Of a stretch of 64,000 nucleotides of DNA, positions 25,271 to 36,637 are shown one piece after another. Source of the stretch: Leucobacter ruminantium (GTDB taxonomy: Bacteria > Actinomycetota > Actinomycetes > Actinomycetales > Microbacteriaceae). How positions within the stretch are numbered: the stretch's first letter is position 1; each line of letters starts with the position of its first letter. The translations under genes and the position numbers were made by a program. Under the pieces are notes generated by a model. It ran no database searches. It worked only from the letters and a program-made list of their open reading frames with translations, and had not been told where the DNA came from. The stretch spans positions 372,001-436,000 of the forward strand of contig NZ_JAGDYL010000001.1 of assembly GCF_017565705.1 (NCBI RefSeq), given 5' to 3'.

Positions 25271-27133
25271 ATGAGAAGCTTCATGCGCTGTGCGAGCCTC
25301 CTCGCGGTCGTGCTCTGCGCCGTTCTGCTCACGGGCTGGGCGGTATCACCACCCGCAGCGGCATCACCATCCGCAGCATCACCCGCGGCCCCGACGATCG
25401 TGCAGGCCGGCGTCGACGACTTCTCCTTCGAGTCCTTCGATGCCGAATACCGTCTGGGCCGCGACGAGGCCGACCGCGCGACGCTGCGCACCACCGAGCG
25501 GCTCGTCGCCCGATTCCCCGATTTCGACCAGAACCGAGGGATCAGGCGCGACATTCCGCGCAGCTACGACGGGCACTCGACGGATCTAGCCGTCGTCTCG
25601 GTCACCGACGGGGAGGGTCGCCCGCGCCCCTACACCGCGAAGAAGGGCCGCGACTTCCTCTCGCTCACGATCGCGGTGCCCGAGGGCGAGTACGTGCGCG
25701 GCCGCCAGGTCTACGTGATCGAGTACACGCAGCGCGACGTCACGAAGCGCTTCGCCGACACGGATGCGGACGAGTTCTACTGGGACGTGAACGGCACCGA
25801 CTGGCGGCAGTCGTTCGGTCGGGTCGGCGCGAGGGTCGCCCTCGAAGACGGTCTCGCGTCGGCGCTGACGGGCTCCGAGTCCTGCTACCGCGGTCGATAC
25901 GGCTCGACGGAGCGCTGCGAGATCGTGCGCGACGGCGACGCGTTCACCGTCGACGAGGCGCAGCTCTGGCCGCAGGAGAACGTGACCTTCGCGATCGGCT
26001 TCGCGCCGGGCACCTTCGCCGAGCGGCCCTTCTCGCTGTTCGAGCGCGTGCCGCCGCTCGCGTTCGCGGGCTTCGCGAGCGGGGCCTGCGCGCTGCTGCT
26101 CGGGCTGTGGGCGCTGACGTTCGGGCGGCGAGGGGCGCGCACGGGCCGCGCGATCATCGCCCAGTACGAGCCGCCGGAAGACATCGACGTCGCAATCGCC
26201 GCGCAGCTCCTCGGCCAGCCTAAGCGTGCGATGACGGCGATGCTGCTCGACCTGGCGGTGCGCGGCAGCATCCGGCTGCTGCACGATCGCGAACGCGATC
26301 GCTTCGGCGCCCGCCCGATCAGCGACCGCGGCCTGGAACAGCGCGAGCAGCTCGCGTTCTCGGCGATCGAGCGCATGGCCGCCGCAGGCACGAGCGGCAC
26401 GCGATCCGGCGCCGGTGCCTCCGAGGAGGCCTGGTTCGGGGGCGCGAGCACCGCGCTCGGAGACGCGGCGGCGAGCATCCGCAGCTCGGCCGCGCGCGAG
26501 GTGGAGCGCCGCGGGTACACCCGCGGTCCGGCCAAGGGTGTCGGCTGCGCGGTGCCCCTGCTGAGCGTGCTGTCGCTCGCGCTGCTCACGGTCCATGCGG
26601 TGATGGACGGCAGCGACGGTCTGCTCGCGGTGGTGCTCGCCGTCGGGATCAACGCCTGCGTGTGGCTGCTGCTCGGGTTCTTCGCCCTGTTCGGCAAGGT
26701 GCGCAGACTCACCCCGGAGGGCGCTCTGCTGCACGAGCACCTGCAGGGATTGCGCGAGTACATCCGGCTGGCGGAGGCCGACCGCATCCGCATGCTGCAG
26801 GGCGTCACCGGCGCCGAGGTGGACGAGCAGCGCGTCGTGCGCGTGTACGAGCGGCTGCTGCCCTACGCCGTGCTCTTCGGGCAGGAGCACGAGTGGCAGG
26901 CCGAGCTGGCGCGGCACTACGCCGCCTCCGTGCCGAGTTGGCTCGAGGGCGGCGGCGCGGATCTCGACGGCGTTTCGTTCTCCCGGCTGCAGACGACCGT
27001 GGCGTCGAGCCCGGTCACGCACGTCCCCTCGTCCTCGTCGAGCACGGGCAGCTCGTTCTCTTCGAGCGGCGGTTCCTCTGGCGGCGGGTCGTCGGGCGGG
27101 GGCGGCGGAGGCGGAGGAGGTGGCGGCGTGTGA
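25271..27133 (+). CDS. DUF2207 domain-containing secreted/membrane protein
   Basis: A 620-residue protein with a signal peptide (about 1-31), an extracytoplasmic DUF2207 beta-domain (about 45-265), a membrane helix (about 268-290), a cytoplasmic domain with helices near 425-475, and a C-terminal Ser/Gly tail ending in 11 Gly and Val. The tail is characteristic of DUF2207 proteins. Function unknown. TAGACT lies 6 nt before the ATG (leaderless candidate). A REP-like repeat pair precedes it. Confidence 0.87.
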   Translation: MRSFMRCASLLAVVLCAVLLTGWAVSPPAAASPSAASPAAPTIVQAGVDDFSFESFDAEYRLGRDEADRATLRTTERLVARFPDFDQNRGIRRDIPRSYDGHSTDLAVVSVTDGEGRPRPYTAKKGRDFLSLTIAVPEGEYVRGRQVYVIEYTQRDVTKRFADTDADEFYWDVNGTDWRQSFGRVGARVALEDGLASALTGSESCYRGRYGSTERCEIVRDGDAFTVDEAQLWPQENVTFAIGFAPGTFAERPFSLFERVPPLAFAGFASGACALLLGLWALTFGRRGARTGRAIIAQYEPPEDIDVAIAAQLLGQPKRAMTAMLLDLAVRGSIRLLHDRERDRFGARPISDRGLEQREQLAFSAIERMAAAGTSGTRSGAGASEEAWFGGASTALGDAAASIRSSAAREVERRGYTRGPAKGVGCAVPLLSVLSLALLTVHAVMDGSDGLLAVVLAVGINACVWLLLGFFALFGKVRRLTPEGALLHEHLQGLREYIRLAEADRIRMLQGVTGAEVDEQRVVRVYERLLPYAVLFGQEHEWQAELARHYAASVPSWLEGGGADLDGVSFSRLQTTVASSPVTHVPSSSSSTGSSFSSSGGSSGGGSSGGGGGGGGGGGV

Positions 27134-27151
27134 GGGTTGCTGTCGTTCCGC

Positions 27152-27197
27152 GAGGGATCCCTCACGGCGCGATCGGTCTCTCCGCGAGGGATCCCTC
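27152..27197. repeat. Two perfect GAGGGATCCCTC palindromes 34 bp apart
   Basis: GAGGGATCCCTCA occurs at 27152 and again at 27186, in the spacer between convergent genes. The second copy supplies the stop codon (TGA on the minus strand) of the ICMT-like gene. The densest local cluster of the genome-wide motif. Confidence 0.85.
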
Positions 27198-28206
27198 ACT
27201 CCGCAATCGGGGGCGCGGGTACGGGCCGGAGCCGCGGCGCCCAGCATCTCACGCACTGCCGGTACGACACGAACGCAGCGCCGAAGCGCACCTCGAGGTC
27301 GGCCTCCTCGAAGGGCCGCACGAGCGCGTTCCAATAGAGGGCGCCGCAGAGCGCATAGACCACGACGAGCCATGACTCGCCGACCAGCCCGACACCTGCG
27401 GCCTGCGCGATGCCCGCGAGCGCCATCGGGTTGCGCACCCAGCGGTAGGGGCCGGCGACGACGAGGCGGTTCGCCGAGGCCGACGGCAGGGGCGTTCCGT
27501 CGCCGCGCAACGACATCGCGAAGGCGGCCCAGACGCCGAGCGCGCTCGCGAGCAGCAGCAGCGCCGAGCCGAGCGCGCGCGACCATGCCGGCAGCGGCAG
27601 GTGCAGCGCCCAACGGTGCTCGACGAACACGATCAGTGCGGGCAGCGCAGCCAGGAAGAGCACCCAGAAACCGCTCAGCTGCAGCAGTGTGCGCGCCAGT
27701 TGGCGGCCCAGCGACGCGGAGCCCGCCGTGTCGAATCCGAGCGGGCCGGCGAGCAGTGCCTCGGCAGGGATCCTGCCGTACGAGACCAGCAACCACGCCG
27801 CCGTTGTGCCAACGCTCGCCGCCGTCATGATGAGCGCGCCCCAGCCGGCCTCGCCGGTGATCGTCGCGTAGACGCCGAGCCCGGCGGTGACGAGCAGCGT
27901 CCAGACCGCGACCGCGCAGGCTGCCCGGCGCGCGACGGGTCGGGCATCCCCCGTCGCCGCGAACGCGGAGCCGAGCACGAACAGCGGAACGTCGAAGAGC
28001 CCCATGAGCACCGGGTCGATGCGACCGAGCGTGGCCTCGCGCACGCCGGGTGCCGTGAAGACAGCGACCCACCAGGCCGCGCCGGCCACCGCCTGCAGCG
28101 CGAAGTAGCCGCGGCCGACACGACGGGCGGCCGCCGAGGGGATCACCCAGAACCCGCGCACGCGCGGCGTCGGCGCCGCGACGGCGGCCTCCGGGATTTC
28201 GGCCAT
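27196..28206 (-). CDS. ICMT/NnrU-like membrane methyltransferase-family protein
   Basis: A 336-residue protein with about eight predicted helices. The C-terminal part has the isoprenylcysteine-carboxyl-methyltransferase-like signature GPYRWVRNPMALAGI followed by EEADLEVRFGAAFVSYRQ, the S-adenosylmethionine-binding half of that fold. The N-terminal half (residues 1-170) is an additional membrane region of unknown role. Substrate unknown. The start is ATG 28206; an in-frame ATG at 28284 would only add a charged tail. Confidence 0.7.
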   Translation of the reverse strand: MAEIPEAAVAAPTPRVRGFWVIPSAAARRVGRGYFALQAVAGAAWWVAVFTAPGVREATLGRIDPVLMGLFDVPLFVLGSAFAATGDARPVARRAACAVAVWTLLVTAGLGVYATITGEAGWGALIMTAASVGTTAAWLLVSYGRIPAEALLAGPLGFDTAGSASLGRQLARTLLQLSGFWVLFLAALPALIVFVEHRWALHLPLPAWSRALGSALLLLASALGVWAAFAMSLRGDGTPLPSASANRLVVAGPYRWVRNPMALAGIAQAAGVGLVGESWLVVVYALCGALYWNALVRPFEEADLEVRFGAAFVSYRQCVRCWAPRLRPVPAPPIAE

Positions 28207-28265
28207 GCACTCACCGTATCGGGTGCGGCGCGATCCCTCGCCGGATCCCTCCCCGGAAACGGCGA

Positions 28266-28300
28266 AGCGCCCCGACGAGCACACGGCTCGCCGGGGCGCT
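28266..28300 (-). terminator. Terminator of the NADH dehydrogenase gene
   Basis: AGCGCCCCGACGAGC (28266-28280) pairs with GCTCGCCGGGGCGCT (28286-28300) with one mismatch, just past the stop codon of ndh on the minus strand. Confidence 0.75.
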
Positions 28301-28311
28301 GCAGCGGGAGG

Positions 28312-29655
28312 TTACTCCGCGGCCGGCTTGGGACGCGAGGCGAACTCCTCAAAGATCGCGCGGGGCTCCTGCACGGCCTCGATGTTCACGATGTCGCGGC
28401 CCAGGAAGAAGTGGCCGACCCAGCCGCCGAACACGCGCCACTTGCGCTCCCACGAGGGGATCGCGAGGCCGTGGTAGAAGCGGTGCGCGAGCCACGCGAA
28501 GTAGCCCTTCATCGCGAAGCTGCCGCCCGAGCGGAACACACCGGTGTTGACGCCGAGGCCGGCGACCGCGCCCATGTTCTTGTGGTTGTACTGCGCCACG
28601 CCCTCTCCGCGCAGGTCGGCGACGATGTTCTTCGCGAGCAGCTTGCCCTGGCGCACGGCGTGCTGCGCGTTCGGCACGCAGAAGCCGCCGGGGCCCGGGG
28701 TCGACGAGATGTCGGGGGTCTGCGAGGTGTCGCCCGCGGTCCAGGCGCCCTCGAGTGCCTCGCCCTCCTCGGTCGTGATGCGCAGCTCGGGGCTGCCGAT
28801 GACGTGGCCGCGGGGTCCGATCGGCAGGTCGGTGCCGCGCAGGAACGGCCGGGGCATGACGCCGGCGGTCCAGACGATGAGGTCGGACTCGTAGACCTCC
28901 CCGGTCGACAGCTCGATCTTGCCGTCGACGGCCGAGCTCAGCTGCGTGTTGAGGTGGATGTCGACGCCGCGGCGGGTCTGGTCGGCGACCACCCAATCGG
29001 CGAGCTTCTCCGTGACCTCGGGCATGATGCGGCCCATGGCCTCGACGAGGTGGAACTTCGTCTCGTCGAAGGTGATCTCGGGGTAGCGGCGCAGCAGGGA
29101 GGTGGCGAACGAGCGCAGCTCGGAGATCGTCTCGATGCCGGCGAAGCCGCCGCCCACGACGGTGACGGTGAGCAGGCGCTCGCGCTCGGGCGAACCCGCG
29201 GGCAGCGAGGCGGCGCGCTCGAAGTTGCCGACGAGACGGTCGCGCACGGCGACGGCCTCTTCGATCGTCTTCATGCCGATCGCGTTGTCGGCGATGCCCG
29301 CGATCGGGAAGGTGCGGGACACCGAACCCGTGGTGACGACGATGTGGTCGTAGGTGAGCTCGAAGGGCTCGCCCACGTTCGGCGTGACGGTGGCGGTCTT
29401 CGTGGCGTGCGAGATGCCCGTCACCTTGCCCGCGATGTTCGCGGTGCTCTTGAGGTGGCGGCGGCGCGCGACCACCGCGTGCCTCGGCTCGATCGAACCC
29501 GCTGCGACCTCCGGGAGGAACGGCAGGTAGGCCATGTAGGGCAGCGGATCGACGATCGTCACTTCGGCCTCACCGGCGCGAAGCAGCTTCTCGAGCTTCC
29601 ACGCCGTGTAGAAACCGGCGTAGCCACCACCGACGATCAGAATCTTCTTCGCCAC
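28312..29655 (-). CDS. ndh: Type II NADH dehydrogenase (NDH-2)
   Basis: A 447-residue single-subunit FAD enzyme oxidising NADH to reduce menaquinone without proton pumping, bound at the inner face of the membrane. FAD dinucleotide motif GGGYAGFYTAW (9-19); NAD motif TVVGGGFAGIET (about 164-175); the conserved LIVWTAGVMPRPFL and the C-terminal amphipathic quinone region (GYFAWLAHRFYHGLAIP). The start is GTG 29655 with AAGGAGACC upstream. Preceded by a hairpin-T-tract 48 bp before the start. Confidence 0.92.
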   Translation of the reverse strand: MAKKILIVGGGYAGFYTAWKLEKLLRAGEAEVTIVDPLPYMAYLPFLPEVAAGSIEPRHAVVARRRHLKSTANIAGKVTGISHATKTATVTPNVGEPFELTYDHIVVTTGSVSRTFPIAGIADNAIGMKTIEEAVAVRDRLVGNFERAASLPAGSPERERLLTVTVVGGGFAGIETISELRSFATSLLRRYPEITFDETKFHLVEAMGRIMPEVTEKLADWVVADQTRRGVDIHLNTQLSSAVDGKIELSTGEVYESDLIVWTAGVMPRPFLRGTDLPIGPRGHVIGSPELRITTEEGEALEGAWTAGDTSQTPDISSTPGPGGFCVPNAQHAVRQGKLLAKNIVADLRGEGVAQYNHKNMGAVAGLGVNTGVFRSGGSFAMKGYFAWLAHRFYHGLAIPSWERKWRVFGGWVGHFFLGRDIVNIEAVQEPRAIFEEFASRPKPAAE

Positions 29656-29702
29656 GAAGCGGTCTCCTTGAATGATGCGTTGGGCAGAAAATGTGCGGGC
29701 AC

Positions 29703-29727
29703 AGAAAAGATGGGCGTCTCACGCCCA
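29703..29727 (-). terminator. Hairpin with U-tract upstream of ndh
   Basis: TGGGCGT (29711-29717), CTC, ACGCCCA (29721-29727): a perfect 7-bp stem followed on the minus strand by TCTTTTCT. It lies between DUF501 and ndh, 48 bp before the ndh start, so it either ends the eno-ftsB-DUF501 transcript or acts as an attenuator for ndh. Confidence 0.6.
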
Positions 29728-29865
29728 CCGCAACATCTTATCCCCTTTACGGGGAGTCCGAGGCCGTTTCTGCGGAAATGAGGGAGGACGGCGAGGGATC
29801 CCTCCCCGACCGCTGCACCGCCGGCGCCCGCGAGCACCGAGCGCTCCCGGCCGTCAGCGCCGCAT

Positions 29866-30348
29866 TCACCCGTCCCAGTCGGCGCGCTCGAGCGCGAGGT
29901 CCCCGATGGGGTTCACGCCCGGCCCGGCCGCGAGCGCGTGACCGATGAGCGCGTGCAGGCACTTCACGCGGGTGGGCATACCGCCCGCGCTGACACCCGC
30001 GACCTCGGGCACCTCTCCCACGAGATCGCGATCGGCGATGTACTGCTCGTGCGCACGGGCGTAGTTCTCGCGCAGCTCCTCGTCTTCGGCGAGCATCGCG
30101 TTGAACTCGTTCATGACGCCGACCGCCTCGAGTCGCGACGCCGCGGCGACGGCCTCCGGGTGGCAGAGGTAGTAGAAGGTCGGGAACGGCGAACCGTCGG
30201 GCAGGCGGGGCGCCGTCGCGACGACAGCCGGCGAGCCGTCCTTCGCCCGCGCGGCGATGCCGACCACGCCGCGGGCCTCGCGGCCGAGCTGCTCGCTCAC
30301 AGCCGCGATGTCGGCCTCGGTCGGCGGTTCGTAGGGCGGTCGGGTCAT
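29866..30348 (-). CDS. DUF501 domain-containing protein
   Basis: A 160-residue protein typical of actinobacteria. Conserved features: PFPTFYYLCHPEAVAAASRL, VSAGGMPTRVKCLHALIGH (with the near-invariant MPTRVKCLH) and the terminal ALERADWDG. Function unknown; always linked to ftsB/divIC and eno, usually followed by ppx, which is missing here. The ATG overlaps the ftsB stop codon by 4 bp (ATGA), so translational coupling is likely. Confidence 0.88.
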   Translation of the reverse strand: MTRPPYEPPTEADIAAVSEQLGREARGVVGIAARAKDGSPAVVATAPRLPDGSPFPTFYYLCHPEAVAAASRLEAVGVMNEFNAMLAEDEELRENYARAHEQYIADRDLVGEVPEVAGVSAGGMPTRVKCLHALIGHALAAGPGVNPIGDLALERADWDG

Positions 30349-30872
30349 GGGGTGGGCTCCTCGGTCGGGGCTGGTTCGGGCGCGAGATCCGCGCCGGTAT
30401 CGCTCGCATCGGCGGGCGGGGCTTCGGTGGTGGCGGCGCTGAGCACGGAGGCGGCGAGGCCTCGGGCCCAATCGCTGTCCATGCGCGCGAGCGACGCGTT
30501 CGTCTCCTCGGTCGACTCGACCGGCATCGGAACGTCGTCGATGATGTTGAGCTGAGTCTCGCCCGGCATCACGTAGAAGAGGCGGTCGCGCGCCTGCGAT
30601 CTGACGTAGGCGGGGTCTTTCCACCTCGCCCGCTCGGAGTCGATCTCCTCGACGGACTCGCGGTGCTGCCGCACGCTCTCGCGCAGCTCGGCGATCTCGC
30701 GATGCTGCTGCACGTAGGTCGACAGGCTGGGGCTGATGATGATCGCTCCGCCCGTGATGAGGGCGACGATGAGCACGGTGAAGCCGCTGAAGCGCAGGCT
30801 CGAGAGCCAGGCGCCGAGCGAGGCGTCGTTCGACGCCCCGCTGTCGGTCGCTCGCTCGCCTCGGCGGTTCAC
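30345..30872 (-). CDS. ftsB: Septum formation initiator FtsB/DivIC
   Basis: A 175-residue bitopic division protein. Cytoplasmic N-terminus (about 1-28), one helix (about 29-50), then an extracytoplasmic coiled coil (HREIAELRESVRQHRESVEEI) and the conserved WKDPAYVRSQARDRLFYVMPGE box. A proline/alanine-rich disordered tail follows (about 145-175). Partner of FtsL/FtsQ at the septum. Located between eno and DUF501 in the conserved actinobacterial order. Confidence 0.9.
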   Translation of the reverse strand: MNRRGERATDSGASNDASLGAWLSSLRFSGFTVLIVALITGGAIIISPSLSTYVQQHREIAELRESVRQHRESVEEIDSERARWKDPAYVRSQARDRLFYVMPGETQLNIIDDVPMPVESTEETNASLARMDSDWARGLAASVLSAATTEAPPADASDTGADLAPEPAPTEEPTP

Positions 30873-30894
30873 CGTGCTCTAATCCTCGCCGCGA

Positions 30895-33775
<2,881 letters not shown>

Positions 33776-34021
33776 TATGAGCAATACTCTAGCGAGCCCC
33801 TCACCGCCGATGCCACCCGCCCCCTCGCGCTTGGCCTGCGCTAGCCATCGGAACGGGTGCAGCGCCGAAGATCCTCGTTCCGCGATTCGGACCTCACCCT
33901 TCGCTCGGACGGCATCCCGCGATCCGTTCCGAATAACGGGTGAGATCCGAACGAACAGCCACCCGGAGCGAGGGATCCGCCGAATTCTCACGCCCGACTT
34001 CCCCTCGGCCTCCGAGCGTGT
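33776..34021. other. Spacer between YibE/F and cscB-like genes
   Basis: No gene seen. An imperfect inverted repeat pairs CGGACCTCACCC (33888-33899) with GGGTGAGATCCG (33938-33949), 11 of 12 positions, around a 38-nt loop. CAATACT (33782-33788) on the minus strand reads AGTATTG and may be part of the YibE/F promoter. An AGGGATCC motif lies near 33970. Confidence 0.4.
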
Positions 34022-34068
34022 TAGTGTGCGCTGAAAGCATTCAGCAACGATGCTGAAATAATTCAGCA
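34022..34068 (+). promoter_or_regulatory. Promoter with two LacI-type operators before the sucrose permease gene
   Basis: A -10-like TAGTGT (34022-34027) is followed by operator O1 GCTGAAAGCATTCAGC (34030-34045) and O2 TGCTGAAATAATTCAGCA (34051-34068, perfect 7-bp arms). The centres are 22 bp apart, about two helical turns. O1, extended to the 19-mer GCGCTGAAAGCATTCAGCA (34028-34046), is identical to the reverse complement of the operator at 46712-46730. Confidence 0.8.
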
Positions 34069-34093
34069 CCCATAAAGACCAACGGAGGTCCGG

Positions 34094-35392
34094 ATGGCCA
34101 TCAGCGCGAGACTGTTCAAAAACGGCGCGTATCTGCAAAGCTCGACGACGCTCTTCATCTTCTTCGCCTCGTGGGGCATCTGGTGGTCGTTCTTCTCGAC
34201 CTGGCTCGACAAGAGCCTCGGGCTCAACGGAGGCCAGATCGGCACGATCTACTCGGTGAACTCGCTCACGACGATCGCGGTGCTTCTGTTCTACGGCATG
34301 GCGCAGGACCGGCTCGTGCTCAAGCGCCACCTGGTGATCCTCGCCTCGGCGGTCATGGCCTGCCTCGCACCCTTCGCGATCTTCGTCTACGAGCCGATGC
34401 TCGTGAGCAACTTCCCGCTGGGCGTGCTGCTCGGCGCGATCTATCTGCCCTTCGGCTACACCGCCGCCGTGGGCCTGCTCGAGGCGTTCTCAGAGCGCCT
34501 GAGCCGCACCTACGGCTTCGCCTACGGTCAGGCCCGGGGTTGGGGCTCGCTCGGCTACGCCGTCGCCGCCCTCTTCACGGGGTTCATCTTCACCGTCAAC
34601 CCGCACATCAACTTCTACCTCGGCTCCCTCTTCGGCGTCGTCTGCCTCCTCGTGCAGATCTTCTGGAAGACCGACAAGGTGCCGCTCGCGCCGGGCCACA
34701 GCGATCACCCGCACGCACCCTCCCTGCGCGAGATCTTCTCCGTGCTGAAGCTGAAGCACCTCTGGATCGTCATCGGCTTCGTGATCTTCAGCTGGACCTT
34801 CTACAACCTCTACGACAACCAGATGTTCCCGAACTTCTACAGGGAGCTGTTCGTGAACGAGGACACCGGCCTGCACACCTACGGCATCCTGAACTCCGGT
34901 CAGGTCTTCCTCGAGGGCTTCTGCATGATGCTCGTGCCCATCCTCATGCGCCGCGTCGGCGTGCGCAACATCCTGATGCTCGGCGTCTCGGTGATGTGCC
35001 TGCGCATCCTCGGCTCCGCCGTCTTCACCGACCCGGTGATCGTCTCGGTCATCAAGATGTTCCATGCCATCGAGGTGCCTCTGTTCGTGCTCGGCATCTT
35101 CCGGTATCTGACGCTGCACTTCCCGGCCGCGCTCTCGGCGACGCTGTACATGGTCGGCTTCGAGATCTCGGCGCAGCTCGGCAGTGCCCTCTTCTCGACC
35201 CCCTTCGGCTACATCCGCGACGCGCTCGGCTTCCAGCCGACCTTCCTCATCATCGCCGGCGTCGTCGCCTGCGCGGGCGTCTGGGCGTTCTTCGCACTGA
35301 AGAAGGACGACGAGGACGTGCAGGGCGACCCGTTCATCAGGGCGAGCCGCTCAGGCGTCACCGGCGTCATCAAAACGGTGCAGCAACCGTAG
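34094..35392 (+). CDS. cscB: CscB-type sucrose:H+ symporter (OHS family, MFS)
   Basis: A 432-residue, 12-helix oligosaccharide:H+ symporter strongly resembling E. coli CscB along its whole length: FFASWGIWWSFFSTWLDKSL in helix 1, GTIYSVNSLTTI, PFAIFVYEPML, YGQARGWGSLGYA (helix 5), PHINFYLGSLFGVV, WTFYNLYDNQMFPNFY and MFHAIEVPLFVLGIFRY. These cover the charged and aromatic positions used for sucrose/H+ coupling in LacY relatives. ACGGAGGTCCGG precedes the ATG. It carries the same operator as the GH32-fructokinase gene 12 kb away. Substrate assignment by family plus shared operator; a related beta-fructoside is possible. Confidence 0.87.
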   Translation: MAISARLFKNGAYLQSSTTLFIFFASWGIWWSFFSTWLDKSLGLNGGQIGTIYSVNSLTTIAVLLFYGMAQDRLVLKRHLVILASAVMACLAPFAIFVYEPMLVSNFPLGVLLGAIYLPFGYTAAVGLLEAFSERLSRTYGFAYGQARGWGSLGYAVAALFTGFIFTVNPHINFYLGSLFGVVCLLVQIFWKTDKVPLAPGHSDHPHAPSLREIFSVLKLKHLWIVIGFVIFSWTFYNLYDNQMFPNFYRELFVNEDTGLHTYGILNSGQVFLEGFCMMLVPILMRRVGVRNILMLGVSVMCLRILGSAVFTDPVIVSVIKMFHAIEVPLFVLGIFRYLTLHFPAALSATLYMVGFEISAQLGSALFSTPFGYIRDALGFQPTFLIIAGVVACAGVWAFFALKKDDEDVQGDPFIRASRSGVTGVIKTVQQP

Positions 35393-35405
35393 CCGTGGAG
35401 CGATA

Positions 35406-35442
35406 CGGACCCCCTCCGAGCGGCGCGCTCGGAGGGGGTCCG
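35406..35442 (+). terminator. Strong terminator after cscB
   Basis: CGGACCCCCTCCGAGC (35406-35421) and GCTCGGAGGGGGTCCG (35427-35442): a perfect 16-bp stem, then TCGTTCTC. Confidence 0.88.
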
Positions 35443-35516
35443 TCGTTCTCCGGCTCTTCGTACCCGAGAGCGGGAGCGATCCGGGCCCGCCGGTTTCGAG
35501 CCCGTCGCGCGGCGCC

Positions 35517-36158
35517 CTACTGCGGAGGCTCCAGGTGGCGGCTCAGCTCGTCGAGCATCGCGCGGATCTGCGGTTCGACGAAGCGGGAGATCGCGGCCTG
35601 CACCCTCGCCTGATGCGACATCAGCGCGAAGCACAGCTCCTGCCCCACCCGGCTCGAGTAGGCGTCGACGAGCTCGATCTCGCGCCTGAGCCGCTGCTTC
35701 TCATCGGCGCTGAGCGGCGGACGCGGCAACGGCGGCTCCGGTCGGGTCTCCTCCGCGAGTCCGGCGAGCGTGAAGAGGAAGGGCTGACCGTCGTCCTCCG
35801 GCTCTGGATCGGGGTCGACGCCGTCGAACTCCGGGTCGAGCCCGGCGGCCGGATCGTAGCCGCCGGCCTGCCACATATCCTGATCGGCGAGCTCGGCGTG
35901 CAGGGTCGGAAGCTCGGCGGCAGTGTACTCCTCGACCTGCTTGTCGATGATGCGGTGCATCCGGGAGACGAGCGCGTGCGTCACCTGATGCGGCACGTCG
36001 CGGCCCAGGCCGGCGGCCGCGACGATCGGCGAACCCGTGCACTTGCCGCACAGCCGGGAACGCGTGCGCTGCGAGCTCGGCGACCAGCTCGGCACCCACC
36101 TCAGCCAGGCGTCCACGGCGACGCCGACCCGCTCGTCGATGGTCCCGACCACGATCAC
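35517..36158 (-). CDS. Hypothetical protein, last gene of a three-gene operon
   Basis: A 213-residue soluble protein I do not recognise. Start GTG 36158 overlaps the upstream stop codon by 4 bp (GTGA). The N-terminal part is moderately conserved-looking (VGTIDERVGVAVDAWLRW) with a single CGKC pair near residue 38; the middle (about 95-130) is acidic and Asp/Pro-rich; the C-terminus is helical (KQRLRREIELVDAYSSRVG, then ALMSHQARVQAAISRF). No signal peptide or membrane helix. Translational coupling with the membrane proteins upstream suggests a shared process. Confidence 0.68.
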   Translation of the reverse strand: MIVVGTIDERVGVAVDAWLRWVPSWSPSSQRTRSRLCGKCTGSPIVAAAGLGRDVPHQVTHALVSRMHRIIDKQVEEYTAAELPTLHAELADQDMWQAGGYDPAAGLDPEFDGVDPDPEPEDDGQPFLFTLAGLAEETRPEPPLPRPPLSADEKQRLRREIELVDAYSSRVGQELCFALMSHQARVQAAISRFVEPQIRAMLDELSRHLEPPQ

Positions 36159-36637
36159 CCGTCCTCCTCGTCGCGCTCCCACGGCCACCTGGGCGGCGGG
36201 CGATCGGTGTAGACGCGGCGCGCGAGCACGGCCCAGAACAGCAGCGAGGCGAGCGCCCAGATCGGCGCGAGCACCGCGGCGAACGGGCTCGTCCACGTCT
36301 CCTCGACGCTCAGCCCCGCGAGCACTCCCCCGAGGCACCACAGCAGATATGCTCCCCCGGCGAGCGACACGACGATGCCCCACGCGGGCGCGCGGCGCCC
36401 GCGCAGCAGCACGATCGCCTGCCGCCAGACGCCCCAGGCCAGCACGCCGAGCAGCACCGCCAGGATGAGCGGTGCCGCCCACACGGGCACGCCGTCGCTC
36501 GACACCGGATCTCTCCCCAGCGCCAAGGAGAGCAAGCCCCACACGGCGACGACCAGCGCGACCGCGACGATGACGGCGGCGGCGGTCAGTGCGCCCGCGT
36601 ACCCGCGGGTGACCGAGCGCCGAACGCCTTCGCTCAT
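36155..36637 (-). CDS. Hypothetical four-helix membrane protein
   Basis: A 160-residue protein with four predicted helices (about 15-38, 50-70, 80-103, 112-138) and a charged cytoplasmic end (PPPRWPWERDEEDG). The ATG at 36637 overlaps the stop codon of the preceding gene (ATGA), and its own stop overlaps the next start. No family recognised. Confidence 0.7.
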   Translation of the reverse strand: MSEGVRRSVTRGYAGALTAAAVIVAVALVVAVWGLLSLALGRDPVSSDGVPVWAAPLILAVLLGVLAWGVWRQAIVLLRGRRAPAWGIVVSLAGGAYLLWCLGGVLAGLSVEETWTSPFAAVLAPIWALASLLFWAVLARRVYTDRPPPRWPWERDEEDG

